64,000 nt of DNA from Pseudorhodoferax soli (GCF_003337555.1 NZ_QPJK01000007.1:62001-126000); one strand, 5' to 3'. Positions 25,934 to 36,373 are shown, counted from the stretch's first letter. The notes: generated by a model from the sequence alone, not told the origin. Made by a program: numbers and translations.

Positions 25934-25945
25934 AGCGTACACGCT
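25934..25945 (-). promoter_or_regulatory. Putative NicR operator and promoter of the liv genes
   Basis: AGCGTACACGCT: arms AGCGT and ACGCT with a two-base centre. Read toward livK it is TCGAGCGTGTACGCT, the same 15 bases as before nicC. A -35-like TTGCGA lies 17 bases before TACGCT, so the right half would be the -10 box and repressor binding would block the promoter. Confidence 0.6.
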
Positions 25946-26602
25946 CGATTGACCCATCGCAAGAGCTATGCCTGAGTGAAGTGCTAGCGTTTTCCCCAGT
26001 GCGATGCACGAAAGCAGTTCCTCCGCACACATTGACTGTAGGTAGCGCGACATTTCGGTGCCATCGTGCTCAGCAACGGTGCACTCTGTAGGCAGGAATC
26101 GATCAACTTTTCGCGTAACAAATTAAGCGCCTACGCTTTTTTCTGAACAGCGCGCGGAACAGAGGATTGGCCGGACATCCAGCGGCTGGAGATCGCCTTT
26201 CAAGAGCCAGGGCCTGCCGGTTTCCAGCATCCGCACACCGACGCTAGACAACCTTCTTGCGCATGCCGTTGACGATCGGACGTGGGCCGAAACGATGGAC
26301 GCGCGCGGCGATGGCACGCATGCCGGGCCTGGGAGACGGAGAGACCGAGGAAGACGATCGTCGATCGATGCTGCGGCGGCCCGCGCAAGCGTCCGCGTAG
26401 AACGACAATGCAGGACAACGCATCTGCGCGCAGAACAGCCCGCGATTGGCGCGCAACGGCGCCCGCGCGCTTGCGGGAAGGCGCGCCACTCGTGCTGCGC
26501 GGACAAGGGGCCCGATGGCGAGCGCGGCCCAACTGGAACCTGGAACCGCGCGCGCAGGCAACATGAACGCCTGCGGCCGGATTGGAGCTTGGAAGCCGAT
26601 GC
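25946..26602. other. Gene-less stretch with a further operator-like site
   Basis: About 650 bases between the livK promoter and the end of the DUF1185 gene. AGCGCCTACGCT at 26126-26137 resembles the NicR-type operator (one arm mismatch). No gene is convincing: the several open frames are Arg/Ala-rich GC artefacts. It may hold a decayed gene once under the same control. Confidence 0.45.
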
Positions 26603-27181
26603 TCAGCGTTGGCCGTCGTTCACGGCGATGTTCTCCTTCAGCAACCCGCCCAAACGCGAATGGACGCGCCCGCCCGTTCCCATGGCGAGAGCAAAGAGAA
26701 TCTCCTTCGGGCGCGGTGCGTCCTGTATGCCGACCTCAATGCTGTTGAAGTGGCTGCGCACGTAGCTTGCCTGGATGTGGTGCACCGGGACCATCAACCG
26801 ATAGCCGGCGACAGCCACGGCCTTTGTCGCTGGAACGATGGCCTTCGGATTGCCGAGTGCCTCGCGCATCGCCCAACCGCCGGCTTCGTGCCAGACCGCT
26901 CCGTGCTCGAGCTCACCCTCAATGCCAACGATCGCGGCCTTCCCGTACACCTCGATCGCGCTCCTGCCGAGCAGCTGAACCAGCTCGTCGGCCATTGAGC
27001 GACCCAGGTCGCGCAACTGCGCCATGAACGCGAGGAGGTCAGGCTCGTAGCGGCCGGCATAAGGGTTGGCCACCACGGCAGCAGCGACGGCAAGCTTCAA
27101 CGAAATCTCGGGCGCGGGACCGCCTTCGTGGCAGGTCGTCTCGACCGTCAGGCTGCGCTTGCGAACTTCAACCAATGACAT
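26603..27181 (-). CDS. DUF1185 'amino acid synthesis' family protein
   Basis: 192 residues from the ATG at 27181, with AAGGAA eight bases upstream. It matches the DUF1185 family (ILVANPYAGRY-like segment VVANPYAGRYEPDL, GRSAIEVYGKAAIVG, GELEHGAVWHE, RSHFNSIEVGIQDAPRPKEI). Crystal structures exist for members, but no reaction is established as far as I know. Members are often beside amidase or ring-cleavage genes in Burkholderiales. Here it follows nicC on the same strand after 187 bases, so it is likely expressed with the nicotinate pathway, perhaps as an accessory hydrolase or isomerase. Function unknown. Confidence 0.8.
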   Translation of the reverse strand: MSLVEVRKRSLTVETTCHEGGPAPEISLKLAVAAAVVANPYAGRYEPDLLAFMAQLRDLGRSMADELVQLLGRSAIEVYGKAAIVGIEGELEHGAVWHEAGGWAMREALGNPKAIVPATKAVAVAGYRLMVPVHHIQASYVRSHFNSIEVGIQDAPRPKEILFALAMGTGGRVHSRLGGLLKENIAVNDGQR

Positions 27182-27368
27182 GGATTGCTTCCTTGAATAT
27201 GTTGGCGCGGATGGCCGGTGGCGCATCGGACGAAAGCGCTCAGGCACAGGCTGGACCCCGGGTCGACAGGCGAGCCGCACCATGGATCGCGTTGCCCGCC
27301 CTTCCCTGAACGCTGTCCCGGGCAAGTCCGGACGTCCATCCCCTGCCGGGGTGCATTCGCGACCGGAC

Positions 27369-28577
<1,209 letters not shown>

Positions 28578-28581
28578 TTAG

Positions 28582-28593
28582 AGCGTACACGCT
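28582..28593 (-). promoter_or_regulatory. Putative NicR operator at the nicC promoter
   Basis: AGCGTACACGCT, identical to the site before livK; read toward nicC it is TCGAGCGTGTACGCT. TAGACT lies 18 bases before TACGCT as a weak -35. In P. putida the MarR-type repressor NicR controls nicC and nicX-side promoters and is released by 6-hydroxynicotinate; the same is inferred here. Confidence 0.65.
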
Positions 28594-28678
28594 CGACTAA
28601 TGAAGAGTCTACCCGTGTTCTCCAAGAGAAGTAAATAGCGAAATCTCAGCATTCGAACGCTTGCGTCGATGATATTCA

Positions 28679-28690
28679 AGCGTCTACACT
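28679..28690 (+). promoter_or_regulatory. Putative NicR operator at the nicE promoter
   Basis: AGCGTCTACACT, one base off the arm consensus, ends 25 bases before the nicE start at 28716. Its last six bases TACACT sit 18 bases after TTGCGT, making a possible -10/-35 pair, the same overlap of operator and -10 as in the other two sites. Confidence 0.55.
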
Positions 28691-28715
28691 ATATATGAAC
28701 TTTCAAGAGGCTTTG

Positions 28716-29501
28716 ATGCAACGCTCATTTAGGATCGGTCAGATCGTTCCCAGCTCCAACACGACCATGGAGACAGAGGTGCCAGCCATGCTGCAGGCGC
28801 ATTCGCGGTTGCGTCCCGCGGATCAGTTCACCTTCCACTCCGCCCGCATGCGGATGAAGAAGGTCGAGAAGGATGAGCTCGCAGCGATGGACGCTGAGAG
28901 CGACCGCTGCGCGTTGGAGCTGAGCGACGCGGCAGTCGATGTGCTGGGCTATGCCTGCCTGGTCGCGATCATGGCCATGGGCCACGGCTACCACCGCGTG
29001 TCGCAACAGCGCCTGACCGACAAGACGGCCTCCAATGGCCGGACGGCTCCCGTGATCACGAGCGCGGGCGCGCTCGTGGATGCATTGCGGGTCATGAAGG
29101 CCAAGAGGATCGCGCTAGTGGCCCCGTACATGGTCCCGCTGACCAAGCTGGTCATGGACTACATCGTCCACGAGGGTTTCGAGGTCGTCGACTGGCGTGC
29201 GCTGGAGATCCCCGACAACCTGGACGTCGGCCGCCACGACCCGGCCAAGCTGCCGGGCATCGTCGCCGGCATGAACTACCGCGACGCCGACGTGATCGTC
29301 CTGTCCGCCTGTGTGCAGATGCCGTCCCTGCCTGCCGTCGCCCAGGTCGAGGCCGAGACCGGAAAGCCCGTCCTTACGGCATCCATCGCGACCACCTACG
29401 CGATCCTCCGCCAGCTCGGCCTTGACCCGGTCGTTCCGGGCGCAGGTGCGTTGCTGTCGGGCGCGTACTCCGGCCCCATCGCGACGGCGACGGCCCAATG
29501 A
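28716..29501 (+). CDS. nicE: Maleate cis-trans isomerase NicE
   Basis: 261 residues. Maleate isomerase of the Asp/Glu racemase-like fold turns maleate into fumarate, the last step of nicotinate breakdown. The two catalytic cysteines are C81 (GYACLVAIMAMGHGYH) and C199 (VLSACVQMPSLP), the paired positions typical of this family. I chose the ATG at 28716, with AAGAGG five bases upstream, over an ATG at 28695 that has no ribosome site. It heads the plus-strand nicE-D-X-F-A-B-R unit and diverges from nicC. Its stop overlaps the nicD start by four bases. The gene is also called maiA in the literature. Confidence 0.93.
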   Translation: MQRSFRIGQIVPSSNTTMETEVPAMLQAHSRLRPADQFTFHSARMRMKKVEKDELAAMDAESDRCALELSDAAVDVLGYACLVAIMAMGHGYHRVSQQRLTDKTASNGRTAPVITSAGALVDALRVMKAKRIALVAPYMVPLTKLVMDYIVHEGFEVVDWRALEIPDNLDVGRHDPAKLPGIVAGMNYRDADVIVLSACVQMPSLPAVAQVEAETGKPVLTASIATTYAILRQLGLDPVVPGAGALLSGAYSGPIATATAQ

Positions 29502-30325
29502 CCAGCACCTTTCTGTACGGTGGTCAAGTCCACGCCAACGGCATCCGGCAGCACTACCTCAGGTACGGTGGTGCCGAAGGCGTTCAGGGCGAGCGCCCCA
29601 GTGTCATCGTCATCCCCGGCATCACCAGCCCGGCGGCGACCTGGGGCTTCGTCGCCGAGCGCATCGGAACCCACTTCGACACCTACGTGCTGGACGTACG
29701 GGGCCGCGGCCTGTCCGATGCTGGTGACGAACTCGACTACAGCCTCGAGCAGCAAGCTCTGGACGTGATTGCGCTCGCACAGGCACTGGAGCTCAAGCGC
29801 TGGGTCCTCGTCGGCCATTCGATGGGCGGCCGGATCGCCGTGCGTGCGGCAAGCAAGAAGCCAGGCGGCCTGGCAAGCGTGGTCGCAGTGGATCCGCCCG
29901 TCTCGGGCCCGCACCGGCGGCCCTATCCGGCCAAGCTGGACTGGTACGTCGACTCGATCCGACAGGCCAGGCGCGGCATGGACGCCGAGCAGATGCGGCA
30001 CTTCTGCCCGAACTGGACCTTCGAGCAGCTTCAGCTGCGCGCCCAATGGCTGCACACCTGCAAGGAGTCGGCCATCGTGCAGAGCTTCTCCGACTTCGGT
30101 CGCGACGACATCTTCGCCGATCTGCCGCAAGTCGATGTTCCCCTGCTGTTGATGACGGCGGAACGCGGCGACGTGGTTCGCGCGGAGGACGTGGCCGAGT
30201 GGCAGGCGATCTCGCCCGCCTCCCGGCATGTGCGCGTCCCCGGCGCTGGCCACATGATCCCCTGGGACAACGAGGCCGGCTTCTACGCCGCGTTCGGCAC
30301 CTTCCTCGGCACCGCGCTCGTCTAG
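29498..30325 (+). CDS. nicD: N-formylmaleamate deformylase NicD
   Basis: 275-residue alpha/beta hydrolase. It removes formate from N-formylmaleamate, the product of 2,5-dihydroxypyridine ring opening. The nucleophile elbow is VGHSMGG with S108; D132 (VAVDPP) and H252 (GAGHMIPWD) complete the triad. All three are exactly seven residues beyond the S101/D125/H245 triad I recall for P. putida NicD, which supports orthology with a slightly longer N-terminus. ATGA overlap with nicE; nicX follows 32 bases later. Confidence 0.94.
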   Translation: MTSTFLYGGQVHANGIRQHYLRYGGAEGVQGERPSVIVIPGITSPAATWGFVAERIGTHFDTYVLDVRGRGLSDAGDELDYSLEQQALDVIALAQALELKRWVLVGHSMGGRIAVRAASKKPGGLASVVAVDPPVSGPHRRPYPAKLDWYVDSIRQARRGMDAEQMRHFCPNWTFEQLQLRAQWLHTCKESAIVQSFSDFGRDDIFADLPQVDVPLLLMTAERGDVVRAEDVAEWQAISPASRHVRVPGAGHMIPWDNEAGFYAAFGTFLGTALV

Positions 30326-30357
30326 CCCATCGCCGCCTCACCAACGCAAGGAATCCC

Positions 30358-31431
30358 ATGTCCGTCAGCGACACACAATTCATCGGCGCATGGCGCCGCG
30401 TGCTGGAGCTGTCCAAGCTGCAGCCTGGGCAGACCGTGACCGTGCTGACCAGCGCGTCGACCCATCCGCAGACGCTGCGCTGTGCGATCGCGGCATCGAG
30501 CGCGCTGGGTGCCGTGGTCAACCGGCTCGATCTCCAACCCGTCAACGGAGAGAAGGCGTTGAGCCGGGACTCGTTGGCCTACCTGGGCACCACGCCCCTG
30601 ACGGGTAACAAGGCGGCCATCGCCGCCCTCAAGGCCAGCGACCTTGTCCTGGACCTCATGACGCTCCTGTTCTCGCCTGAGCAGCACGAGATCCTTGCGT
30701 CCGGCGCCAAGATCCTCTTGGCGGTGGAGCCGCCGGAGGTGCTGTGCAGGATGGTCCCGACGGAAGACGACCGGGCACGGGTCTTGCAGGCGACGAACCT
30801 GATCAGCAGATCGAAGGTGATGACGGTCACGTCCAAGGCAGGCACGGAGTTGCGCTGCGAGCTGGGCGAGTTTCCCGCCATCGCCGAGTACGGCTTCGTC
30901 GATGAGCCCGGCCGCTGGGACCACTGGCCGAGCGGCTTCGCCTTGACCTGGCCCAACGAGGGAGGCACCGAGGGCCGCATCGTGCTCGATCGTGGTGACA
31001 TCCTCCTGCCCATGAAGTGCTACATCTCCGACCCCATCGAGATCGTGATCCGTGACGGATACGCGCGCTCGATCACGGGCGGCTTCCATGCGGACCTGCT
31101 CGCGGAGTACATGGCCAGCTTCGAGGACGCTGAGGCCTACGCCATGTCGCACGTTGGCTGGGGACTGCAGCCGCGCGCACATTGGTCCACGCTTGCCCAG
31201 TACGACCGCGAAGCCACGATTGGCATGGACGCCCGCGCGTTCGAAGGCAACTTCCTGTTCTCGCTCGGCCCGAACAACGAAGCCGGCGGCACGCGAACCA
31301 CCACCTGCCACATCGACATCCCGATGCGCCGCTGCACGGTGAGCCTCGACGGGCAATCCGTGGTGGTCGATGGCCAGGTTCAGGACGCGGCCGGCACCGC
31401 CTACGCCCGCAAACGCAAGGAGTTTTTGTGA
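30358..31431 (+). CDS. nicX: 2,5-dihydroxypyridine 5,6-dioxygenase NicX
   Basis: 357 residues (P. putida NicX about 350). This Fe(II) extradiol-type dioxygenase opens the pyridine ring between C5 and C6 to N-formylmaleamate. The iron ligands I recall for NicX, H265, H318 and D320, are present at exactly those positions (MSHVGWG and TCHIDIPMRR). The ATG at 30358 has AAGGAA just upstream; longer in-frame codons run back through nicD and are not real. Its stop is overlapped by the GTG start of nicF (GTGA). Confidence 0.95.
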   Translation: MSVSDTQFIGAWRRVLELSKLQPGQTVTVLTSASTHPQTLRCAIAASSALGAVVNRLDLQPVNGEKALSRDSLAYLGTTPLTGNKAAIAALKASDLVLDLMTLLFSPEQHEILASGAKILLAVEPPEVLCRMVPTEDDRARVLQATNLISRSKVMTVTSKAGTELRCELGEFPAIAEYGFVDEPGRWDHWPSGFALTWPNEGGTEGRIVLDRGDILLPMKCYISDPIEIVIRDGYARSITGGFHADLLAEYMASFEDAEAYAMSHVGWGLQPRAHWSTLAQYDREATIGMDARAFEGNFLFSLGPNNEAGGTRTTTCHIDIPMRRCTVSLDGQSVVVDGQVQDAAGTAYARKRKEFL

Positions 31432-32108
31432 TTTCATCCGCCATCCGCGCGCAGGAAGTCGCCGCCGCACCAGCCGGCGACCTGTCCAGCTACGAACGCC
31501 AGGGCTTCGGCAACGCGCTCGAACTGAAGGCCCCGTTTGCGCTGCTCATCGTCGACTTCGTCAACGGATTCGCCAACCCGAATGTCTTCGGGGGCGGCAA
31601 CATCCCGCACGCCATCGCCCGCACCGAGGTGCTGCTGCGCCACGCACGCGCCAAGGGCTGGCCCATCGCGCACAGCCGCATCGTCTTCTCCGACGACGAT
31701 GCCGACAGCAACATCTTCTGCCTGAAGGTTCCCGGCATGCTCGCGCTGAAGGAGGACAGCCACGACAGCGCCATCGTGGACGAGCTTGCGCCACTGCCGG
31801 GCGAGTACGTCGTGCGCAAGAGCACGCCGTCCGCGTTCTTCGGCACCATGCTCGCCGCATGGCTCGCGCAGCGCGGGGTGCGTACCCTGGCCGTCGCGGG
31901 CTGCACGACGAGCGGCTGCGTGCGCAGCACGGTGGTCGACGCGATGCAGGCGGGCTTCCGCCCGCTGGTCATCTCCGACTGCGTGGGCGACCGCGCCATC
32001 GGACCGCACGAGGCGAACCTGTTCGACATGGCCCAGAAGTACGCTGCGGTCATGCCGCTGCACCTTGCGATCAACCGCACGGATGACGTGCTGGAAGCGG
32101 CTCGGTGA
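31428..32108 (+). CDS. nicF: Maleamate amidohydrolase NicF
   Basis: 226 residues, isochorismatase-like cysteine hydrolase. It splits maleamate into maleate and ammonia, the nitrogen-releasing step. The catalytic set is visible: Asp in LLIVDFVNGF, Lys in YVVRKSTPSAF, and nucleophile Cys in VAGCTTSGCVRST. The start is the GTG at 31428, overlapping the nicX stop as GTGA, with AAGGAG five bases upstream; a 3' frame open to 31182 belongs to nicX antisense reading and is ignored. nicA follows after four bases. Confidence 0.94.
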   Translation: MISSAIRAQEVAAAPAGDLSSYERQGFGNALELKAPFALLIVDFVNGFANPNVFGGGNIPHAIARTEVLLRHARAKGWPIAHSRIVFSDDDADSNIFCLKVPGMLALKEDSHDSAIVDELAPLPGEYVVRKSTPSAFFGTMLAAWLAQRGVRTLAVAGCTTSGCVRSTVVDAMQAGFRPLVISDCVGDRAIGPHEANLFDMAQKYAAVMPLHLAINRTDDVLEAAR

Positions 32109-32112
32109 CGCG

Positions 32113-32625
32113 GTGACGGGAACACCTGCCTCGCGCGCGACGCTGCGGCCGCTCAGACTGGAGGTCAACGGCAGGACGCACACGCTCGCGACCCCCAGGC
32201 AGACGACGCTGCTCCAGCTGTTGCGCAACGACCTGCAGCTCAACGGACCCAAGTACGGCTGCGGCTATGGCCAATGCGGCGCGTGCACCGTGCACGTCGA
32301 CGGCTGTGCTGCGCGCGCATGCGTGATTCCTGCGCACGGCGTGGCGGGCCGGCGCATCACCACGCTGGAGGGGCTTGGCGCACGAGGCGACTTCCACCCG
32401 GTGAAGCAGGCCTTCGAAGACGCCCAGGCCGCGCAATGCGGCTACTGCCTGAACGGCATGGTGATGCAGGCCGCCGCCCTGCTGGAACGTGACCCCCATC
32501 CGAGCAACGCGCGGATCCGCGCCGAGCTGTCGGGCAACCTTTGCCGTTGCGGCACGCACATCGAGATAGTGCGGGCCGTCGAGCTGGCGGCCGAGCGTTT
32601 GAGAGACAGAAAGAACCCAGGATGA
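32113..32625 (+). CDS. nicA: Nicotinate dehydrogenase small subunit NicA
   Basis: 170 residues, two-domain [2Fe-2S] protein of the xanthine dehydrogenase type. Plant-type cluster ligands are in CGYGQCGACTVHVDGCAARAC and the second cluster in CGYCLNGM and CRCGTH. With NicB it hydroxylates nicotinate at C6 using water. The GTG at 32113 is the likely start: it lies four bases after the nicF stop, precedes LRLEVNGR where such subunits begin, and no ATG is in range. This start adds about 15 residues before the conserved core. Its stop overlaps the nicB ATG by four bases. Confidence 0.93.
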   Translation: MTGTPASRATLRPLRLEVNGRTHTLATPRQTTLLQLLRNDLQLNGPKYGCGYGQCGACTVHVDGCAARACVIPAHGVAGRRITTLEGLGARGDFHPVKQAFEDAQAAQCGYCLNGMVMQAAALLERDPHPSNARIRAELSGNLCRCGTHIEIVRAVELAAERLRDRKNPG

Positions 32626-35600
32626 CCCGAACGGCCTTGCGCGCCTCGTCACCACTTCAACGGAGCGACTTTCTTTCGGCCAGGGGCGTGCTCGTGGTGG
32701 TCCGTGAAACGCCGCCTGCACCGCCCCCCAAGCGTGGTCAGCCGCCCGCCGTGACCGGCAACCCGCTGGAGGGCGACGAGGTGCTCCTGGCCGTGTGGAA
32801 CGACGGCAGCATCAGCGCGCTGAACGGCCACGTGGACCTGGGAACCGGCATCCAGACCGCCCTCGCTCAGATCGTCGCCGAGGAACTGGACGCGCCGTTC
32901 GACTGCGTCGTCATGGCCCTGGGCGATACCGCGCGCGCGCCGAACCAGGGCGCGACCATCGCCAGCGCGACCATCCAGATCCACTCCAAGCCCTTGCGTC
33001 TTGCTGCTGCCCAGGCGCGCACGTGGCTCGCGGAGCGGGCCGGCGAACTGCTGGGGGCCGCGCCCAGCGAGGTCAGTCTGAGCAGGGGCATCGCCCGCGC
33101 CGGTGAGCGCGAAGTCCCTTTCGCTGCGCTCGTGGGTGACGGCACGACCGTGCTGAAGCTTGATCCCCAGGCGCGCACGAAGGCACCGCAGGACTACCAC
33201 CTGGTCGGAAAGTCCCAGCCACGTGTGGACATCCCGGCCAAGCTGGCCGGGGAGCTCGTGTTCGTCCACGACATGCGCTTGCCCGGCATGCTGCACGGCC
33301 GCGTGGTGCGGCCACCCTACGCCGGGGCGGACCACGGGCCCTTCGTCGGCAGCACCCTGGAGTCGGTCGACGAAGCCTCGGTCGCCCACATTCCCGGCCT
33401 GCGCGCGGTGGTGGTGATCCGGGACTTCGTGGGCGTGGTCGCAGACCGCGAGGAACACGCGGAAGAAGCCGCGAAGACCCTGGCGATCCGGTGGAAGGCC
33501 TGGCCAGGCATGCCCGACCTGTCCAGCCCCGACAAGGTCGAGAACGCGATCCGCGCCAACCCCGCGAAGCAGCGGCTGCTGGTCGATGAGGGAGACATCG
33601 AGGCGTGCCTCGAGAGCGCCTCACAGCCGGTGCAACGGCGTTATCTCTGGCCTTACCAGATGCATGCGTCGATCGGCCCGTCCTGCGCGGTCGCGGCATG
33701 GGAGCCTGACGAGCGCAGCAGGCTGCGTGTCTGGGCGGGTACCCAGAATCCCCACGTTCTGAGAGCGGACCTCGCCAGGCTGATGGCGCTCGGAGAGCTG
33801 GACGTCGATGTGATCCGCCTGGAGGCCGCGGGCTGCTACGGACGCAACGGCGCCGACGATGTTGCGGCCGATGCAGCGCTGCTCTCGCGTGCCGTAGGCG
33901 CGCCCGTTCGGGTGCAGCTCACGCGCGAACAAGAGAGCCAGTGGGAGCCCAAAGGTGCTGCACAGCTCATGGACGTTCGAGGCGCACTGAGCAAGGCAGG
34001 CCGCATTGCGGCGTACGACTTCGAGACCTCCTACCCCAGCAACGGCGCGCCCACGCTGGCCCTGCTCCTCACGGGGATCGTCGAGCCAGTCGCGCAGTCG
34101 CTCGAAATGGGCGACCGCACCGCACGCCCGCCCTACGACGCGGACAGCATGCGCGTCAAGGTGAACGACATGCCGCCGATCGTACGGGCTTCCTGGCTGC
34201 GCGGCGTGTCGGCCCTGCCGAACTCGTTCGCGCACGAAAGCTTCGTCGATGAGCTGGCCACCCAGGCGAAGGTCGATCCTGTCCAGTTCCGGCTGCGGCA
34301 GCTGGCCGATCCGCGCGCGCTCGATCTGATCCAGGCGACCGCAGCGAAGGCCGGCTGGCGGATGCGGGAAGGTCCGCAGGAGGCCTCGGACGGCGGGCTC
34401 GGAGAAGGCGGCGACATCCTCTTCGGCCAGGGCTTCGCCTACGCGCGCTACATGCACAGCGCCTGGCCGGGTTTCGGCGCGGCCTGGGCGGCATGGGTCG
34501 CCGATGTGGAGGTAAATCGCAAGACCGGCGAAGTGCACGTGCGGCGCGTGGTCGTTGGACACGACGCCGGGCTCACCATCAACCCCGCAGGCGTAGAGCA
34601 CCAGGTGCATGGGAACGTCGTCCAGGCGACAAGCCGTGCGCTGAAGGAAGAGGTTCGCTTCGCGCCAGGACCTGGCTCGGCGCCGACAGGCGAAAGGCTG
34701 CCCGGCACGCTGCCGACCGGCGTGGTTGCAAGCCGCGAATGGGGCAACTACCCCATCCTGAATTTTCGCGAGGTCCCGGTCATCGAGATCGTGCAGATGG
34801 CCAGACCGGGGGAAGAACCGCTGGGTTCGGGCGAGTCCGCGTCCGTGCCCGGGACGGCCGCCATTGCCAACGCGATCTTCGACGCGACCGGAATCCGCCT
34901 GCGCGAACCGCCTTTCACGCCGGAAAAGGTCCTCGCCGCCCTCAACCCCTTGCCGGCGCCCACGGAGCAGCCCGCAAAGCCGCCACTGATCGAGCCAGCC
35001 AGGCAGATACCGCCGGCTGCAGTCCTGCCCAAGCGCAAGGGCGTGCTTGCACTGGTGACCGCTGCTGCGCTCGGCGGCATCGGCGTGCTGCTGAGCCTCG
35101 TCGGTGCTCGTCCGACCATCGCGCCCGTGAGCCTGAGCGTGCCTGCGTACAACGCTGCAACGATCGAGCGCGGACGCGTGCTGGCGGCCGCCGGCGACTG
35201 CGCCGTGTGCCACACGGCCGCCGATGGGCATCCCAATGCCGGAGGGCGGGCCATGGACACGCCGTTCGGCAAGATCTACACCACGAACCTGACGCCGGAC
35301 AAGGCCACCGGCCTGGGCAGCTGGTCGTTCACCGCCTTCCAACGCGCCATGCGCGAGGGCATCTCGCGCGACGGCCGGCATCTGTATCCTGCATTCCCCT
35401 ACACCGCCTTCGCCAAGACCAGCGATGACGACCTGCAGGCGCTGTTCGCCTACTTCATGTCGCTCGAGCCGGTGGCCGCGCAGACGCCGAAAAGCGACCT
35501 CAAGTTCCCCTTCAACGTGCGTTCACTGCTCGCTGGCTGGAACGCGATGTTCCACGACCCGACACCCTTCGAGCCGGACCCCAAACAGACCCCGGACTGG

Positions 35601-36329
35601 AACCGCGGCGCCTACCTGGTCAACGGCCTGGGGCATTGCAGCGCCTGCCACACACCTCGTAACGCGTTGGGCGCAGAACTCACCGGCGCCGCGTTCCTCT
35701 CGGGCGCCGTGATCGACGGCTGGGAAGCACCTGCCCTCACCGGGGTGGGCAAGACCGCAGTGCCCTGGGACCACGACTCGTTGTACCAGTACCTGCGCAA
35801 CGGCCACTCGCCGCGGCACGGTGTCGCGGGTGGCCCAATGGCGGAAGTCGTGCGTGAACTGCAGCACCTGCCGGACGGCGACATTAGCGCGATGGCCACC
35901 TACCTGGCCTCGTTCAGCCCGAAGGTGGACAACGCCGTTGTCCTCGCCACGCGCGCGGTCGAGCAGGCCGCAGCCAGTAAGGGACAGCTCTTGGGCGCGG
36001 CGCAGCGGCGATTCGACAGCGCATGCGCCTCATGTCACCACGATGGCGACGGTCCCAAGCTCCTCGGCGTCAACACGCCATTGACCTTGAACAGCCAACT
36101 CACCAGCGACCGACCTGATAACCTCATCAACACCATCCTAAACGGCGTCCAACATCCGGCAACGCGAGACCTCGGCTTCATGCCCGCCTTCAAGGATGCC
36201 TTCGACGACGTCGAGATCGCCGAGCTTGCCAGCTACATGCGCCAGCGCTTTGCACCGCAGGCAAAGCAATGGGGATCGCTCCAGAAGACGGTGGGTAGGC
36301 TCCGCTCTATGCATGGCGCCCCCGAATAA
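32622..36329 (+). CDS. nicB: Nicotinate dehydrogenase large subunit NicB with fused cytochrome c
   Basis: 1235 residues (P. putida NicB ~1190). Residues ~1-790 form a molybdopterin-type aldehyde oxidase-like catalytic part (DLGTGIQTALAQIVAEEL, AAGCYGRNGADD, GSGESASVPGTAAIANAIFDATG). One transmembrane helix follows near 807-830. The C-terminal part carries three haem c sites: CAVCH (~860), CSACH (~1006) and CASCH (~1135). Electrons from nicotinate thus pass through NicA clusters and these haems to the respiratory chain rather than to NAD. The ATG at 32622 overlaps nicA (ATGA). The gene order A-B-R and the fusion both match the Pseudomonas and Bordetella pathways. Confidence 0.95.
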   Translation: MTRTALRASSPLQRSDFLSARGVLVVVRETPPAPPPKRGQPPAVTGNPLEGDEVLLAVWNDGSISALNGHVDLGTGIQTALAQIVAEELDAPFDCVVMALGDTARAPNQGATIASATIQIHSKPLRLAAAQARTWLAERAGELLGAAPSEVSLSRGIARAGEREVPFAALVGDGTTVLKLDPQARTKAPQDYHLVGKSQPRVDIPAKLAGELVFVHDMRLPGMLHGRVVRPPYAGADHGPFVGSTLESVDEASVAHIPGLRAVVVIRDFVGVVADREEHAEEAAKTLAIRWKAWPGMPDLSSPDKVENAIRANPAKQRLLVDEGDIEACLESASQPVQRRYLWPYQMHASIGPSCAVAAWEPDERSRLRVWAGTQNPHVLRADLARLMALGELDVDVIRLEAAGCYGRNGADDVAADAALLSRAVGAPVRVQLTREQESQWEPKGAAQLMDVRGALSKAGRIAAYDFETSYPSNGAPTLALLLTGIVEPVAQSLEMGDRTARPPYDADSMRVKVNDMPPIVRASWLRGVSALPNSFAHESFVDELATQAKVDPVQFRLRQLADPRALDLIQATAAKAGWRMREGPQEASDGGLGEGGDILFGQGFAYARYMHSAWPGFGAAWAAWVADVEVNRKTGEVHVRRVVVGHDAGLTINPAGVEHQVHGNVVQATSRALKEEVRFAPGPGSAPTGERLPGTLPTGVVASREWGNYPILNFREVPVIEIVQMARPGEEPLGSGESASVPGTAAIANAIFDATGIRLREPPFTPEKVLAALNPLPAPTEQPAKPPLIEPARQIPPAAVLPKRKGVLALVTAAALGGIGVLLSLVGARPTIAPVSLSVPAYNAATIERGRVLAAAGDCAVCHTAADGHPNAGGRAMDTPFGKIYTTNLTPDKATGLGSWSFTAFQRAMREGISRDGRHLYPAFPYTAFAKTSDDDLQALFAYFMSLEPVAAQTPKSDLKFPFNVRSLLAGWNAMFHDPTPFEPDPKQTPDWNRGAYLVNGLGHCSACHTPRNALGAELTGAAFLSGAVIDGWEAPALTGVGKTAVPWDHDSLYQYLRNGHSPRHGVAGGPMAEVVRELQHLPDGDISAMATYLASFSPKVDNAVVLATRAVEQAAASKGQLLGAAQRRFDSACASCHHDGDGPKLLGVNTPLTLNSQLTSDRPDNLINTILNGVQHPATRDLGFMPAFKDAFDDVEIAELASYMRQRFAPQAKQWGSLQKTVGRLRSMHGAPE

Positions 36330-36350
36330 CTGGATACCATCAGAAACCTT

Positions 36351-36361
36351 GGCGTGACGCC
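36351..36361. promoter_or_regulatory. Possible operator before nicR
   Basis: GGCGTGACGCC is a perfect 5-1-5 inverted repeat ending 12 bases before the nicR start. Its core GCGT/ACGC resembles the NicR-type site but with a one-base centre, so autoregulation is only a possibility. Confidence 0.25.
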
Positions 36362-36373
36362 TGCTACCGCTCT

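Noticed and set aside
26200-26600. Several 80-150-codon ORFs on both strands
   Set aside because: Arg/Ala/Pro-rich, overlapping on opposite strands with no ribosome sites; typical chance frames in GC-rich DNA.
30046-30357. Longer N-terminus for NicX
   Set aside because: Those codons overlap nicD in another frame; the ATG at 30358 gives the right length and iron-ligand numbering.
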